From: Bordetella petrii
Lineage (GTDB): Bacteria > Pseudomonadota > Gammaproteobacteria > Burkholderiales > Burkholderiaceae_B
Length of the DNA stretch: 64,000 bases
Assembly: GCF_000067205.1 (NCBI RefSeq)
Contig: NC_010170.1
Location: 4,650,001 to 4,714,000 of the forward strand
Reading direction: 5' to 3'
Position 1 is the first letter of the stretch, and each line of letters opens with the position of its first letter. This document shows, one piece after another, positions 7,691-15,843 of this stretch. The position numbers were made by a program, and so were the translations under genes. The notes under the pieces were generated by a model. It was given only the letters and a program-made list of their open reading frames with translations. It was not told the DNA's origin and ran no database searches.

Positions 7691-9406
7691 ATGGCAGAAA
7701 ACACCCTGGCCCCGCTGCCCGACACCCAGCGCATTGTCGAGTGGGACGAGCTGCCCGAGAACGTGCGCAGCATCCCGGCCGACTTCAACCCCATGGCCGA
7801 GGGGGTGCTGATGGCGCATCAATCGGCCTGGATTCGGATGCAGCAGGATCTGGACATCGCCGTGTGCGAAAAGGGCCGGCGCACCGGCATCACCTTTGCC
7901 CAGGCCCTGACCGACACCATCACGGCGGCCACCGCCAAGGAGGCCGGCGGGGCGAACATCTGGTACATGGCCGATACCCGCGAGAAGGGCCTGGAGTACA
8001 TCGGCTACGTGGGCAAGTTCGCGCAGATCGTCGCGCGCGGCCAGACCAGCCGCATCGAGATGCACATCTTCGAGGATCAACTGCCGGACGGCAGCAGCCG
8101 CCAGATCCAGGCATTCCGCGTGCGCTTTGCCAGCGGCTTTCGCGTCACAGCCCTGTCGTCGCGGCCCGAGAACATCCACGGCCTGCAGGGCTTCGTCAAC
8201 ATCGACGAGGCTGCCCTGCACAAGAACGTGGCGCACGTCCTGGAGTCGGCCACGGCCCTGCTGATCTGGGGCGGGCGCATCCGCGTGTGGTCCACGCACC
8301 GGGGCAAGAAAAACGCCTTCAACGAGCTGGTAAGCGACGTTCGCGCCGGCCGCTACGGAAAAAAGGCCGGCGTGATCCGCATCGGCTTTGATGATGCGGT
8401 GGCCAACGGCCTGTACGAGCGCGTGTGCTTCATGGCCGGCCGGCCGGCCACGGCCAAGGGCAAGCGCGACTGGTACGAGAGCATCCGCGCCGCCTACGGC
8501 CCGCGCAAGGCAGCCATGCGCGAGGAACTGGACGTGATCCCGCGCGACGGCCAGGGCACGGCCATCCCGACCGTGTGGCTGGAGCGGGCCATGCCCGAGG
8601 TGCGGCCCGTGCTGCGCCTGGTGTTCGATGACGACTTCCCCCGGCGCTCGGAAGCCGAGCGCGAGGCGTGGTGCGAGAAGTGGCTGGCGGCCCACCTGGC
8701 GCCGGTGCTGGATGCCTCCATGGAGGGCTTCACCGGGCGCTGGGCGGTTGGCATGGACTTCGCGCGGCATCGACACTTTTCCATCATCAAGCCGGCGCGC
8801 ATCACCACGGAGTTGGCGCGCGACGTGCCGTTCCTGGTCGAGTTGGCCAACGCGCCGACCAGGCAGCAGGAGCAAATCCTGTGGTTCCTGCTGGACAAGC
8901 TGCAGCGGTGGACGTTCGCGGGGGACGCCACCGGTCCGGGCCAAACGTTGATGGAGTACACCGGCGACCGCTACGGGCGGGCCGAACTGAATGAGGACAC
9001 CGGTACCTACTACGGAGGCCCGGTGCATGAAGTGACGCTATCGCGCGCCTGGTACGGCCAGTGGATGAGCAAGTACATCGGCTTGTTCGAGGACGGCTTC
9101 ATCGGCCTGCCGCGCGACGCATCGCTGGAAGACGATCACCGCGCCGTCGAATACATCGACGGCATCCCGATGGTGCCCAAGATCGAGCGCAAGGATCTGA
9201 AGGATGCCGACCTGGTGCGCCACGGCGACGGGGCCATCGCGGGCGCGCTGATGAACTTCGCCGCCACCAATCCCGCCGACCGGGAAATCGACTTTATGAG
9301 CACTGGCGTCAAGCGCAACAGCTATGCCGTGGAGGCCGACGAGGGGCGCGTCACGGATACCGGCTGGGGCACCGTCAGCGGCTCGCTGGACATGGGAGGG
9401 TTCTAG
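7691..9406 (+). CDS. Large terminase subunit (Mu gp28-like)
   Basis: 571 residues, close to Mu gp28. A Walker-A-like loop (EKGRRTGIT, near residue 60) and a Walker B region (VNIDEAALHKN, near 170) mark the packaging ATPase. The C-terminal half begins a nuclease-type fold at VGMDFARHRHFSII (near 353) with its acidic metal ligand. The enzyme translocates phage DNA into the prohead and makes the headful cut. The gene is one base short of the portal start. Intact. Confidence 0.92.
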   Translation: MAENTLAPLPDTQRIVEWDELPENVRSIPADFNPMAEGVLMAHQSAWIRMQQDLDIAVCEKGRRTGITFAQALTDTITAATAKEAGGANIWYMADTREKGLEYIGYVGKFAQIVARGQTSRIEMHIFEDQLPDGSSRQIQAFRVRFASGFRVTALSSRPENIHGLQGFVNIDEAALHKNVAHVLESATALLIWGGRIRVWSTHRGKKNAFNELVSDVRAGRYGKKAGVIRIGFDDAVANGLYERVCFMAGRPATAKGKRDWYESIRAAYGPRKAAMREELDVIPRDGQGTAIPTVWLERAMPEVRPVLRLVFDDDFPRRSEAEREAWCEKWLAAHLAPVLDASMEGFTGRWAVGMDFARHRHFSIIKPARITTELARDVPFLVELANAPTRQQEQILWFLLDKLQRWTFAGDATGPGQTLMEYTGDRYGRAELNEDTGTYYGGPVHEVTLSRAWYGQWMSKYIGLFEDGFIGLPRDASLEDDHRAVEYIDGIPMVPKIERKDLKDADLVRHGDGAIAGALMNFAATNPADREIDFMSTGVKRNSYAVEADEGRVTDTGWGTVSGSLDMGGF

Positions 9407-10882
9407 ATGGCGACCAAGAACGAGAAGCCGGACAACGGCAAACCGATCATGCAGGAAGTGGCCACCACGATGGACGGCCGCGACATCACGCGCGGATTTG
9501 TCTCACCTCTGCAGCTGCTGCAGCCGGCCGACACCGTGCTGCGCAGCCGGGGAAATGGCGACCTGCGCCTGTACGAGGAGCTGCTGCGCGATGACCAGGT
9601 CAAGGCGACTTGGCAGCAGCGCCAGCTGGCGGTCATATCGGCCGATTGGGACGTGCAGCCGGGCGGCACCAGCGCGCAGGACCAGGCTGCCGCCGACTTC
9701 CTGCGCGAACAGCTGAACAACATCAAGTTCGACCAGACCACGATGGGCATGCATTACGGCGTGTTCTATGGCTACGCCGTGGGCGAGTGCATGTACGGCC
9801 GCGACGGCCGGCATGTGACGCTGGAGGCCATCAAGGTGCGCAACCGCCGGCGCTTTCGCTTCGATGGGGCTGGCCGGCTGCGCATGCTAACGGCCAGCAA
9901 GCCCGATGGTGAGCTGTTGCCGGGGCGCAAGTTCTGGACCTTTGCCACCGGGGCCGACCACGACGACGAACCCTATGGCCAGGGCCTGGGCCACTGGCTG
10001 TACTGGCCGGTGTTTTTCAAGCGCAACGGGCTGCGGTTGTGGCTGGTGTTCCTGGACAAGTTCGGCCAGCCCACCGCCAAGGGGCACTATCCCGGCTCGG
10101 CCACCCAGCAGCAAAAGGACCGGCTGCTGCAGGCCCTGCAGGCGGTCCATAGCGACTCGGGCGTGGCGCTGCCCGACGGCATGGACATCGAACTGATCGA
10201 GGCGGCCAGGTCGGGCACGGCGGATTACACCGAGCTGTACGACCGCATGGACCGCGCCATCGCCAAGGTGACCCTGGGCCATACCGGCTCCAGCGAGAGC
10301 GCGCCGGGCCGGCTGGGCGGCGAGGATATGGCCGGCGACGTGCGCGACGACATCACCAAGGCCGACGCCGACGTGCTGTGCGAATCGTTCAACGCGGGCG
10401 TCGCGCGCTGGCTGACCGAGTGGAACTACCCCGGCGCGGCCGCGCCGCACGTGTGGCGCAAGATGGAACAGCCCGAGGATCTGAACCGCCTGTCCGAGCG
10501 CGACGAGCGCGTATTCCGCCTGGGCTACCGCCCGACCCTGCGCTACATCCAGGACCACTACGGCGAGGACTGGGAGGTGGACAATCGCCCGGCGCCGGCG
10601 CCGGGCGCACCGTTCGGGTTCGCTGAACGCGACGACGGCAGCGTGCGGCTGCGCGCCGACACCATGGCCGACCGCCTGGACCGCGAGGCCGAGCCGGCCA
10701 TGGCCGCGTTGATGGAGCCGGTGCGCCGCCTGGTGGCCAATGCTGGCAGCCTGCAGGAGATCCGCGACGGCCTGTTTAGCCTGTACGAGGGCATGCCCAG
10801 CGAGCAGCTGGCCGTCGTCATGCGTCGCGCCATGGCGGCGGCCGCGCTGGCCGGGCGCGCCGACGTGGTCGAGGGGGAATAG
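9407..10882 (+). CDS. Portal protein, DUF935 (Mu gp29-like)
   Basis: 491 residues with the DUF935 pattern: an N-terminal segment with DDQVKATWQQRQLAVISADW, then FYGYAVGECMYGRDG and KVTLGHTGSSES. This is the dodecameric portal at the packaging vertex of Mu-type heads. The last 100 residues are a charged helical region that may contact the F-like protein. Start ATG 9407 follows the terminase stop without a gap. Confidence 0.92.
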   Translation: MATKNEKPDNGKPIMQEVATTMDGRDITRGFVSPLQLLQPADTVLRSRGNGDLRLYEELLRDDQVKATWQQRQLAVISADWDVQPGGTSAQDQAAADFLREQLNNIKFDQTTMGMHYGVFYGYAVGECMYGRDGRHVTLEAIKVRNRRRFRFDGAGRLRMLTASKPDGELLPGRKFWTFATGADHDDEPYGQGLGHWLYWPVFFKRNGLRLWLVFLDKFGQPTAKGHYPGSATQQQKDRLLQALQAVHSDSGVALPDGMDIELIEAARSGTADYTELYDRMDRAIAKVTLGHTGSSESAPGRLGGEDMAGDVRDDITKADADVLCESFNAGVARWLTEWNYPGAAAPHVWRKMEQPEDLNRLSERDERVFRLGYRPTLRYIQDHYGEDWEVDNRPAPAPGAPFGFAERDDGSVRLRADTMADRLDREAEPAMAALMEPVRRLVANAGSLQEIRDGLFSLYEGMPSEQLAVVMRRAMAAAALAGRADVVEGE

Positions 10883-11677
10883 ATGGCCGCCCAGTACCGC
10901 GACCTGCCGTTTCAGGAGGCCATCGCCTTCTTCCGCAAGAAGATCAACCTGCCCAGCAGTCGCTGGACGGACGTGTGGAAGGACGCCCACGACACCGCGT
11001 TCATGGTGGCGGGCGCGGCCAAGGCGGACCTACTCAAGGATCTGCGCGCAGCCGTGGACGAGGCGATCAGCCAGGGCACGACGCTGGCCAGGTTCCGGGA
11101 ACGGTTCGACGAAACGGTGGCCAAGACCGGCTGGGACTATCGCGGCGGGCGTGGCTGGCGCACGCGCGTCATCTACGAGACCAACCTGCGCAGCGCCTAC
11201 GCGGCCGGGCGCCACGCCCAGCTGACCGACCCGGACCTGCTGCGGGTGCGGCCGTACTGGCGCTACCTGCACGGCGGCAGTAAAGATCCCCGGCCCGAGC
11301 ATCTGGCCTGGGACGGCATGGTGCTGCGCGCCGATGATCCCTGGTGGAACGAGCACTATCCGCCCAACGGCTGGGGCTGCAGCTGCAAGGTGGTAGCAGT
11401 GGGCGATGCGGATCTGCGCCGACTGGGCAAGGCCGGGCCGGACACCGCCCCGCCGGTGCGTCGCACGCCCTGGCAAGATCCGACCGGGGCGCGCCAGGAA
11501 CAGGTGCCCGAGGGCGTGGACCCAGGGTGGAACTATGCACCCGGGCGTACCGTGGCGCAGCGCACCAGAGAAACGGTCGAGCGCAAGCGCGCTGGCCTGC
11601 CCGAGATCCTCGCCGACGCCATGATGACCGAGATCCTGGCTGCCCTGCGCCGGCGCCCGGACGACCTAGAGGACTAG
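10883..11677 (+). CDS. Minor head protein, Mu F-like / gp30
   Basis: 264 residues. The F-like core is visible: RVIYETNLRSAYAAGRHAQL, WRYLHGGSKDPRPEHLAWDG, then PPNGWGCSCKVVAV with two closely spaced Cys. Members of this family are minor capsid proteins attached to the portal and needed for head morphogenesis. It starts directly after the portal stop. The length is shorter than Mu gp30, which carries extra sequence; the conserved domain is complete. Confidence 0.88.
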   Translation: MAAQYRDLPFQEAIAFFRKKINLPSSRWTDVWKDAHDTAFMVAGAAKADLLKDLRAAVDEAISQGTTLARFRERFDETVAKTGWDYRGGRGWRTRVIYETNLRSAYAAGRHAQLTDPDLLRVRPYWRYLHGGSKDPRPEHLAWDGMVLRADDPWWNEHYPPNGWGCSCKVVAVGDADLRRLGKAGPDTAPPVRRTPWQDPTGARQEQVPEGVDPGWNYAPGRTVAQRTRETVERKRAGLPEILADAMMTEILAALRRRPDDLED

Positions 11678-11681
11678 ACCC

Positions 11682-12194
11682 ATGGCGGGCATCCAGCTGG
11701 AGGTAGACATCCGCGACCAGGTGGTCGGCGACGTGCTGGAGCGCATCGTGCGCAACATGGGCAGCACGCGTCCGGCTCTGTTTGAGATCGGCGAACACCT
11801 GCAGGGATCGGTCGAGGAGCGTTTCCGGTCGGAGTCCGACCCCGACGGGAATCCCTGGGCACCGCTGGCCCCGCTGACCCTGGCCAACAAACGCAACACC
11901 CAGATCCTGACCGAGTCGGGCGGCGCCGGCCTGCGCGGCTCCATCCACTACCAGGTCGGCGACAATGTCCTGGAGCAAGGCACCAACAAGATATACGGCG
12001 CCATCCACCAGCTGGGGGGGACCATCCGGGCCAAGGCCGGTGGGCGCCTGGCCATCGGCAATCCCAAAAAGGCGTTCGCCCTGGTCGAACAGGTGGAGAT
12101 TCCCGCTCGCCGGTACCTGGGCCTGTCCAAGGATGATCGCCAGGTCATCGACGAGATCCTGGTGCGCCACGCCTTGCCGCCGGAGGCACGATAG
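11682..12194 (+). CDS. Phage virion morphogenesis protein (Mu gpG-like)
   Basis: 170 residues fitting the Mu G / P2 S family of tail-completion and head-tail joining proteins. The motif FEIGEHLQGSVEERFRSESD with PDGNPWAPLAPLTLA is diagnostic, as is the late YLGLSKDDRQVIDEIL. It ends the packaging/head segment; a 262-bp regulatory gap follows. Confidence 0.88.
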   Translation: MAGIQLEVDIRDQVVGDVLERIVRNMGSTRPALFEIGEHLQGSVEERFRSESDPDGNPWAPLAPLTLANKRNTQILTESGGAGLRGSIHYQVGDNVLEQGTNKIYGAIHQLGGTIRAKAGGRLAIGNPKKAFALVEQVEIPARRYLGLSKDDRQVIDEILVRHALPPEAR

Positions 12195-12456
12195 CCGGCG
12201 TCGAATCACCGGCCCCACAAGGCTCCAGGAGGCCGGATACGCCCCGTTGCACCACCAGGAGGGCATTAAACGCGCCTGCGGCCCGTTAAACGGGTTTTAA
12301 ACAGCTTGCCTGCCGACCAATCCGGTGGTTAGATATTCGGGTGGCCGGCAACCGCCCGCGCCATTCCCCATTCCGCCCCGCCTAGAGGTGAAGTGCTTCA
12401 CCTGATGCGCCGGCGCGTGTCCCTAGATACTGGCCTCCACGAATACGGAGGCCGAC
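12195..12456 (+). promoter_or_regulatory. Regulatory gap before the protease/capsid operon
   Basis: No coding sequence. From left to right it holds a small stem-loop CCCG-TTAAA-CGGG followed by TTTT (12282-12298), a weak intrinsic terminator for the upstream operon. Next come three TAAAC motifs, then the dyad at 12386-12403, and a -10-like TAGATA at 12424-12429. The next ATG is at 12457. It looks like the second activator-dependent promoter of the prophage. Confidence 0.6.
12386..12403 (+). promoter_or_regulatory. Dyad activator site before the protease/capsid operon
   Basis: AGGTGAAGTGCTTCACCT is a perfect palindrome with 8-bp arms and a 2-bp centre. It matches the site at 4573-4590 in 14 of 18 positions, with the arms almost unchanged. 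It lies 20 bp upstream of a TAGATA -10-like hexamer. Probable binding site for the Mor/C-type activator encoded at 4095-4520 or for a late activator outside the window. Confidence 0.68.
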
Positions 12457-13575
12457 ATGCAGCGAATCGAGATTTTCCGGCCCGGCACGCATACCGCGAT
12501 GTCGGGCGAAACCATCGGGTTCACCGAGGCCCAGCTGCGCGCCAGCGCCGCCGCCTATGACCCCACCCTCCACGAAGCGCCCATTGTGATCGGGCACCCC
12601 CGGGCCGATGGGCCGGCCTATGGCTGGGTCAAGGGCTTGCGCTACGCCGAATCCCTGGAGGCCGAGCCCGACCAGGTCGAGCCGCAATTCGCCGAGCTGG
12701 TCGAGGCCGGACGCTTCAAAAAGGTGTCCGCCTCTTTTTATCGCCCTGACTCCCCGAGCAACCCCGTGCCGGGCGTGTTCTATCTGCGCCACGTCGGTTT
12801 CCTGGGTGCCCAGCCCCCGGCCATCAAGGGCCTGCGCCAGGTCGAATTTGCCGATGGCGCTGGCGGCGACGTGGTCGAGCTGGAGTTCAGCGAGGCCATG
12901 GAGTTCGGCGAGGTCAATGTGGGCGTCCTGCAGCGCCTGTTCCGTGGAATGCGTGATTTCCTGATCGGCAAAGAAGGGATCGAAACCGCCGACCGGGTGC
13001 TGCCGGATTGGGCCGTCAGCGACATCGAGGACCGGTCCCGTGGTCCTGCCTTCCATGAATCCCCCAAAACCACTACCCAGGAGGTATCCGACGTGGACAA
13101 GCAAGAACTGCAGCGCAAGGAGCGGGAGATCGCCGACCGCGAGGCCGAGATCGCCCGCAAAGAAGCGTCTTTCGCCGAGCGCGAACGCCAGGATCGCGCT
13201 GCGGCCAGCGTGCAACTGATCGAAAAGCTGGTGACCGAGGGTCGCGTACTGCCCCGGCACCGCGACGGCCTGGTCGCCTTCATGGCCAGTCCCGAGTCCG
13301 AGCAGCCGCTGGAATTCGGCGAGGGCGCCGCCCGCACCAAGACCAGCGCCCGGGCGTTCCTGGAAGACTTCCTGAAGGAACTGCCGCAATCGGTGGACTA
13401 CGCCGAACGCGGCCGCGCCGAAGAAGAGCCGGCCGTGGGCGCCTTCCAGGCGCCCCAGGGCTACGAAGTGGACCCCGACAAGGCCCGTCTGCACCAGCAG
13501 GCCCTGGCCTATCAGGAATCCCACAGCTGCGACTACATGACGGCCGTGCGCGCCGTCCAGCGTAAAGGAGCGTAA
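12457..13575 (+). CDS. Phage protease/scaffold precursor (Mu gpI-like)
   Basis: 372 residues. The N-terminal 150 residues form the Mu I-type prohead protease: GFTEAQLRASAAAYDP, PIVIGHP, then FKKVSASFYRPDS, which carries the conserved Ser region. From about residue 213 the protein becomes a long charged coiled coil, the scaffold part. A nested start for a separate scaffold protein lies in frame at 13093. The protein cleaves scaffold and itself during head maturation. It is the first gene after the 12386 activator dyad. Confidence 0.88.
   Translation: MQRIEIFRPGTHTAMSGETIGFTEAQLRASAAAYDPTLHEAPIVIGHPRADGPAYGWVKGLRYAESLEAEPDQVEPQFAELVEAGRFKKVSASFYRPDSPSNPVPGVFYLRHVGFLGAQPPAIKGLRQVEFADGAGGDVVELEFSEAMEFGEVNVGVLQRLFRGMRDFLIGKEGIETADRVLPDWAVSDIEDRSRGPAFHESPKTTTQEVSDVDKQELQRKEREIADREAEIARKEASFAERERQDRAAASVQLIEKLVTEGRVLPRHRDGLVAFMASPESEQPLEFGEGAARTKTSARAFLEDFLKELPQSVDYAERGRAEEEPAVGAFQAPQGYEVDPDKARLHQQALAYQESHSCDYMTAVRAVQRKGA
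13093..13575 (+). CDS. Nested scaffold protein (Mu gpZ-like), in frame within the protease gene
   Basis: An AGGAGGT ribosome-binding site at 13079-13085 lies seven bases before GTG 13093, in the same frame as the protease. Translation from here gives 160 residues beginning VDKQELQRKEREIADRE, exactly where the coiled-coil scaffold domain starts. In phage Mu the scaffold Z is made in the same way from an internal start in gene I. A near-consensus ribosome-binding site inside a coding frame at the domain border is strong support. Confidence 0.78.
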   Translation: MDKQELQRKEREIADREAEIARKEASFAERERQDRAAASVQLIEKLVTEGRVLPRHRDGLVAFMASPESEQPLEFGEGAARTKTSARAFLEDFLKELPQSVDYAERGRAEEEPAVGAFQAPQGYEVDPDKARLHQQALAYQESHSCDYMTAVRAVQRKGA

Positions 13576-13579
13576 CGCC

Positions 13580-13924
13580 ATGAGCCAAAAAATCTCCCTG
13601 TTGACCCTGACGGTCACCGCTGCCGGTGCCGTCGCCGCCTGCCGGTTCATCGGATTCGGCGGCGCCCAGGTGGCAGCCGACGGCGCCAAGGCGCTCGGCG
13701 TGTCCAACACGTCCGCCCTGGATGGCGATGACCTGGCCGTCGATGTGATCGGCACCACGGTGATCGAGTCCGGCGGCGCCATCGCCGTGGGCGACGACAT
13801 CGTGGCCGACAGCCAAGGCCGCGCCATCGTGAACCCGGCCGTGGGTGGCGAGATCGTGCTGGCTCAGGCGCTGGATGTGGCCAGCGGCGCCGGTGAATTC
13901 ATCGAAGTGCTGCTGGCCCGCTAA
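13580..13924 (+). CDS. DUF2190 head decoration protein
   Basis: 114 residues, rich in Ala, Gly and Val, with the beta-strand pattern of DUF2190. The segment SGGAIAVGDDIVADSQGRA is typical. These small proteins sit between protease and major capsid genes and are thought to be capsid cement. No signal peptide should be read into the hydrophobic N-terminus (LTLTVTAAGAVAACRFI), which fits the beta-rich fold. Confidence 0.8.
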   Translation: MSQKISLLTLTVTAAGAVAACRFIGFGGAQVAADGAKALGVSNTSALDGDDLAVDVIGTTVIESGGAIAVGDDIVADSQGRAIVNPAVGGEIVLAQALDVASGAGEFIEVLLAR

Positions 13925-13948
13925 GCCAAGTTCAAGGAGCTATCAAAC

Positions 13949-14884
13949 ATGAGCATGAATACCCGCCAGGCCCGCGTGATCGACCCGATTCTGTCGAACG
14001 TGGCCCAGGGCTACACCCATCCCGAGCGCGTGGGCTTCGCGCTGTTTCCCCGCGTGCCGGTGCAGCAGCGCGGTGGCCAGATCATCGAATTCGGTCGCGA
14101 CAGCTTCAAGCGCTACAAGACTCGCCGCGCCCCCGGCGGCGCCACCAAGCGCGTGCAGTTCGGCTACGAGGGCAAGCCGTTCGCCCTGGTCCAAGACGCC
14201 CTGGAGGGCAAGGTGCCCGTGGAACACATGCAGGACGCCGCCCAGGTGCCCGGCATCGACCTGGGCACCGAGGCCACCAACGAGGTCATGGAGATCCTTT
14301 CGCTGGGCCTGGAGATCGAACAGGCCGAGATCGCCCTGAAGGCCGCCAACTACGTTGCGGGCAACAAGGACACGCTGTCGGGCACCGACGTGTGGAACGA
14401 CCCCAATTCCGACCCGGCCAAGCAGATCCGCGAGTACCGCGAGGCCGTTCGCTCGAAGGTGGGCCTGCGGCCGAACACCATGGTGTTGTCGGCGTTGGGC
14501 TTCAATGCGCTGGCCGAGCACCCGAAGATCCTGGAGCGCTTCAAGTACACGTCCAGCGACTCCATCACCAAGGAAATGCTGGCCAAGCTGTTCAACCTGC
14601 GCCGCTTGGAGGTGGGCGAGGCCGTCTACATGAACGAGGGCAGCGACGAGATGGTGGACGTGTGGGGCAACGCGGCCGTGCTCGCTTACGTGCCGGAGCA
14701 AGTCAGTTCGGCCCGCACGCCGTCCTATGGCTACACCTACACGCTGCAAGGGAATCCGCTGGTACTGGAGCCGTACGCCGAGCGCAACGCCGATAGCTGG
14801 ATCTATCCGGTCAAGTACGACCGTGCCCCCGTGCTCTCCGGCATCGACTCCGGCTTCCTGATCCAGGGCGTCACCAGCGCGTAA
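13949..14884 (+). CDS. Major capsid protein
   Basis: 311 residues, in the position of Mu gpT after protease and decoration genes, and resembling major capsid proteins of Mu-like phages of beta-proteobacteria. Visible landmarks: NVAQGYTHPERVGFALFPRV, the E-loop-like region around FGRDSFKRYKTRRAPGG, and NTMVLSALGFNALAEHPKI. It would build the icosahedral shell. Start ATG 13949 has an AAGGAG site (13934-13939). A strong GC-rich hairpin follows the stop (14903-14924). Confidence 0.88.
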   Translation: MSMNTRQARVIDPILSNVAQGYTHPERVGFALFPRVPVQQRGGQIIEFGRDSFKRYKTRRAPGGATKRVQFGYEGKPFALVQDALEGKVPVEHMQDAAQVPGIDLGTEATNEVMEILSLGLEIEQAEIALKAANYVAGNKDTLSGTDVWNDPNSDPAKQIREYREAVRSKVGLRPNTMVLSALGFNALAEHPKILERFKYTSSDSITKEMLAKLFNLRRLEVGEAVYMNEGSDEMVDVWGNAAVLAYVPEQVSSARTPSYGYTYTLQGNPLVLEPYAERNADSWIYPVKYDRAPVLSGIDSGFLIQGVTSA

Positions 14885-14902
14885 CCGGCCGCCCTGGCCA
14901 CA

Positions 14903-14924
14903 CGGCCCGCCTGCGGGCGGGCCG
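14903..14924 (+). terminator. GC-rich hairpin after the capsid gene
   Basis: CGGCCCGCC-TGCG-GGCGGGCCG is a perfect 9-bp stem with a 4-base loop, all G/C. No T-run follows, so it is more likely an attenuator or an mRNA 3'-end stabiliser that favours capsid over the downstream genes than a full terminator. Confidence 0.55.
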
Positions 14925-14947
14925 CACTACTAGGAGGATGTGATCCC

Positions 14948-15430
14948 ATGAAGTTTCCACTACTGGAGCCGCTGCGTCGCAATGGCAAGCGCCTGAAGGT
15001 CGGCGGCGCGGTCGAGCTGGACGAGGAGACCGACCAGGCCGAGATCATGCGCCTGGCCGTGCTTGGCGTGATCCGCGACGTGCGCCGGACCGTTTCGGCC
15101 GAACCGGCCAAGACCCTGGAAGGCGGCGGCGATGCCGGTGGCCAGGCTGGTGGCCAGACGGACAACCAGAGCAGCCAGGCCGATGGCCAAGGGGCTAACA
15201 CTCCGGAAGGCGGCGATGCCGGTGGTCAGTCTGCTGACCAAACCGGCAACCAGGACGGCCAGGCCGGTAGCCAAGGTGCCAAGACCCCGGAAGGCGGCGG
15301 CGATGCCGATAGCCAGCCTGGTGGCCAGACGGGCAACCAGGGCGGCCAGGACGATGGCCAAGGTGCTGGCCAGGCCGGCGGCCGGGGCAAGCCCGCCGCC
15401 AAGACGGGCAAGGCCGGCGGCCGGCGATGA
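14948..15430 (+). CDS. Head-region protein with Gly/Gln-rich tandem repeats
   Basis: 160 residues. Residues 1-58 form a small folded domain (MKFPLLEPLRRNGKRLKVGG) like short proteins found after the capsid gene in related phages. From residue 59 there are three imperfect repeats of 28-29 residues, each running from GGGDAGGQ to GAKTPE, then a Lys/Arg-rich tail. The repeat part is very hydrophilic and likely disordered. It overlaps the gp36-like gene by four bases. The role of the repeats is unknown. Confidence 0.72.
   Translation: MKFPLLEPLRRNGKRLKVGGAVELDEETDQAEIMRLAVLGVIRDVRRTVSAEPAKTLEGGGDAGGQAGGQTDNQSSQADGQGANTPEGGDAGGQSADQTGNQDGQAGSQGAKTPEGGGDADSQPGGQTGNQGGQDDGQGAGQAGGRGKPAAKTGKAGGRR
15122..15379 (+). 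repeat. Three tandem 84-87 bp coding repeats
   Basis: Units at 15122-15208, 15209-15292 and about 15293-15379 (last one partial). They encode the Gly/Gln/Asp-rich repeats of the head-region protein. Each carries several shorter GGCCAG-type sub-repeats, so length variation by slippage is likely between related phages. Confidence 0.75.
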
Positions 15431-15843
15431 GCATGTACGCGAACGTGGCCGACCTGGTCGAACAGTTCGGCGAGACCGAGATTGTCGAACTGACCGACCG
15501 GGAGCGAACCGGCGAGATCGACACGGCCGTGGCCGAGCGTGCGCTGGAAGACGCCAGCGCCGAGATCGACGGCTACCTGGCGGCGCGCTACCGCCTGCCG
15601 ATCAGCGAGCCGCTGCGCCTGCTGACTCTGCTGTGCACCGACATCGCGCGCTACCGCCTGCAGCGTGGCGTGGCCACCGATCAAGCACGCCAGCGGTACG
15701 AGGACGCTGTGGCCATGCTCAAGCGCATCCAGTCCGGCCAGATGAACATGCCGCTGGCCACCCGGCCGCCGGCGGTGGCCGAGCCGATGGTGATGCCGTC
15801 GGCCGGCCGCACGTTCGATGACGACGCGCTCCAGGGGTGGTGA
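15427..15843 (+). CDS. DUF1320 family protein (Mu gp36-like)
   Basis: 138 residues. The pattern ASAEIDGYLAARYRLPISEP with LTLLCTDIARYRLQ is diagnostic of DUF1320, the Mu gp36 family, thought to act at the head-tail connector. It overlaps the repeat protein by four bases and its TGA overlaps the next ATG, so the connector genes are translationally coupled. Confidence 0.85.
   Translation: MSMYANVADLVEQFGETEIVELTDRERTGEIDTAVAERALEDASAEIDGYLAARYRLPISEPLRLLTLLCTDIARYRLQRGVATDQARQRYEDAVAMLKRIQSGQMNMPLATRPPAVAEPMVMPSAGRTFDDDALQGW

Noticed and set aside
7226..9028. 600-codon open frame on the - strand across the gp27/terminase genes
   Set aside because: It mirrors the GC-rich codon structure of clearly identified + genes and has no start signal or recognisable domain. 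The similar 630-codon - frame at 53234-55126 over the TonB receptor was rejected for the same reason.
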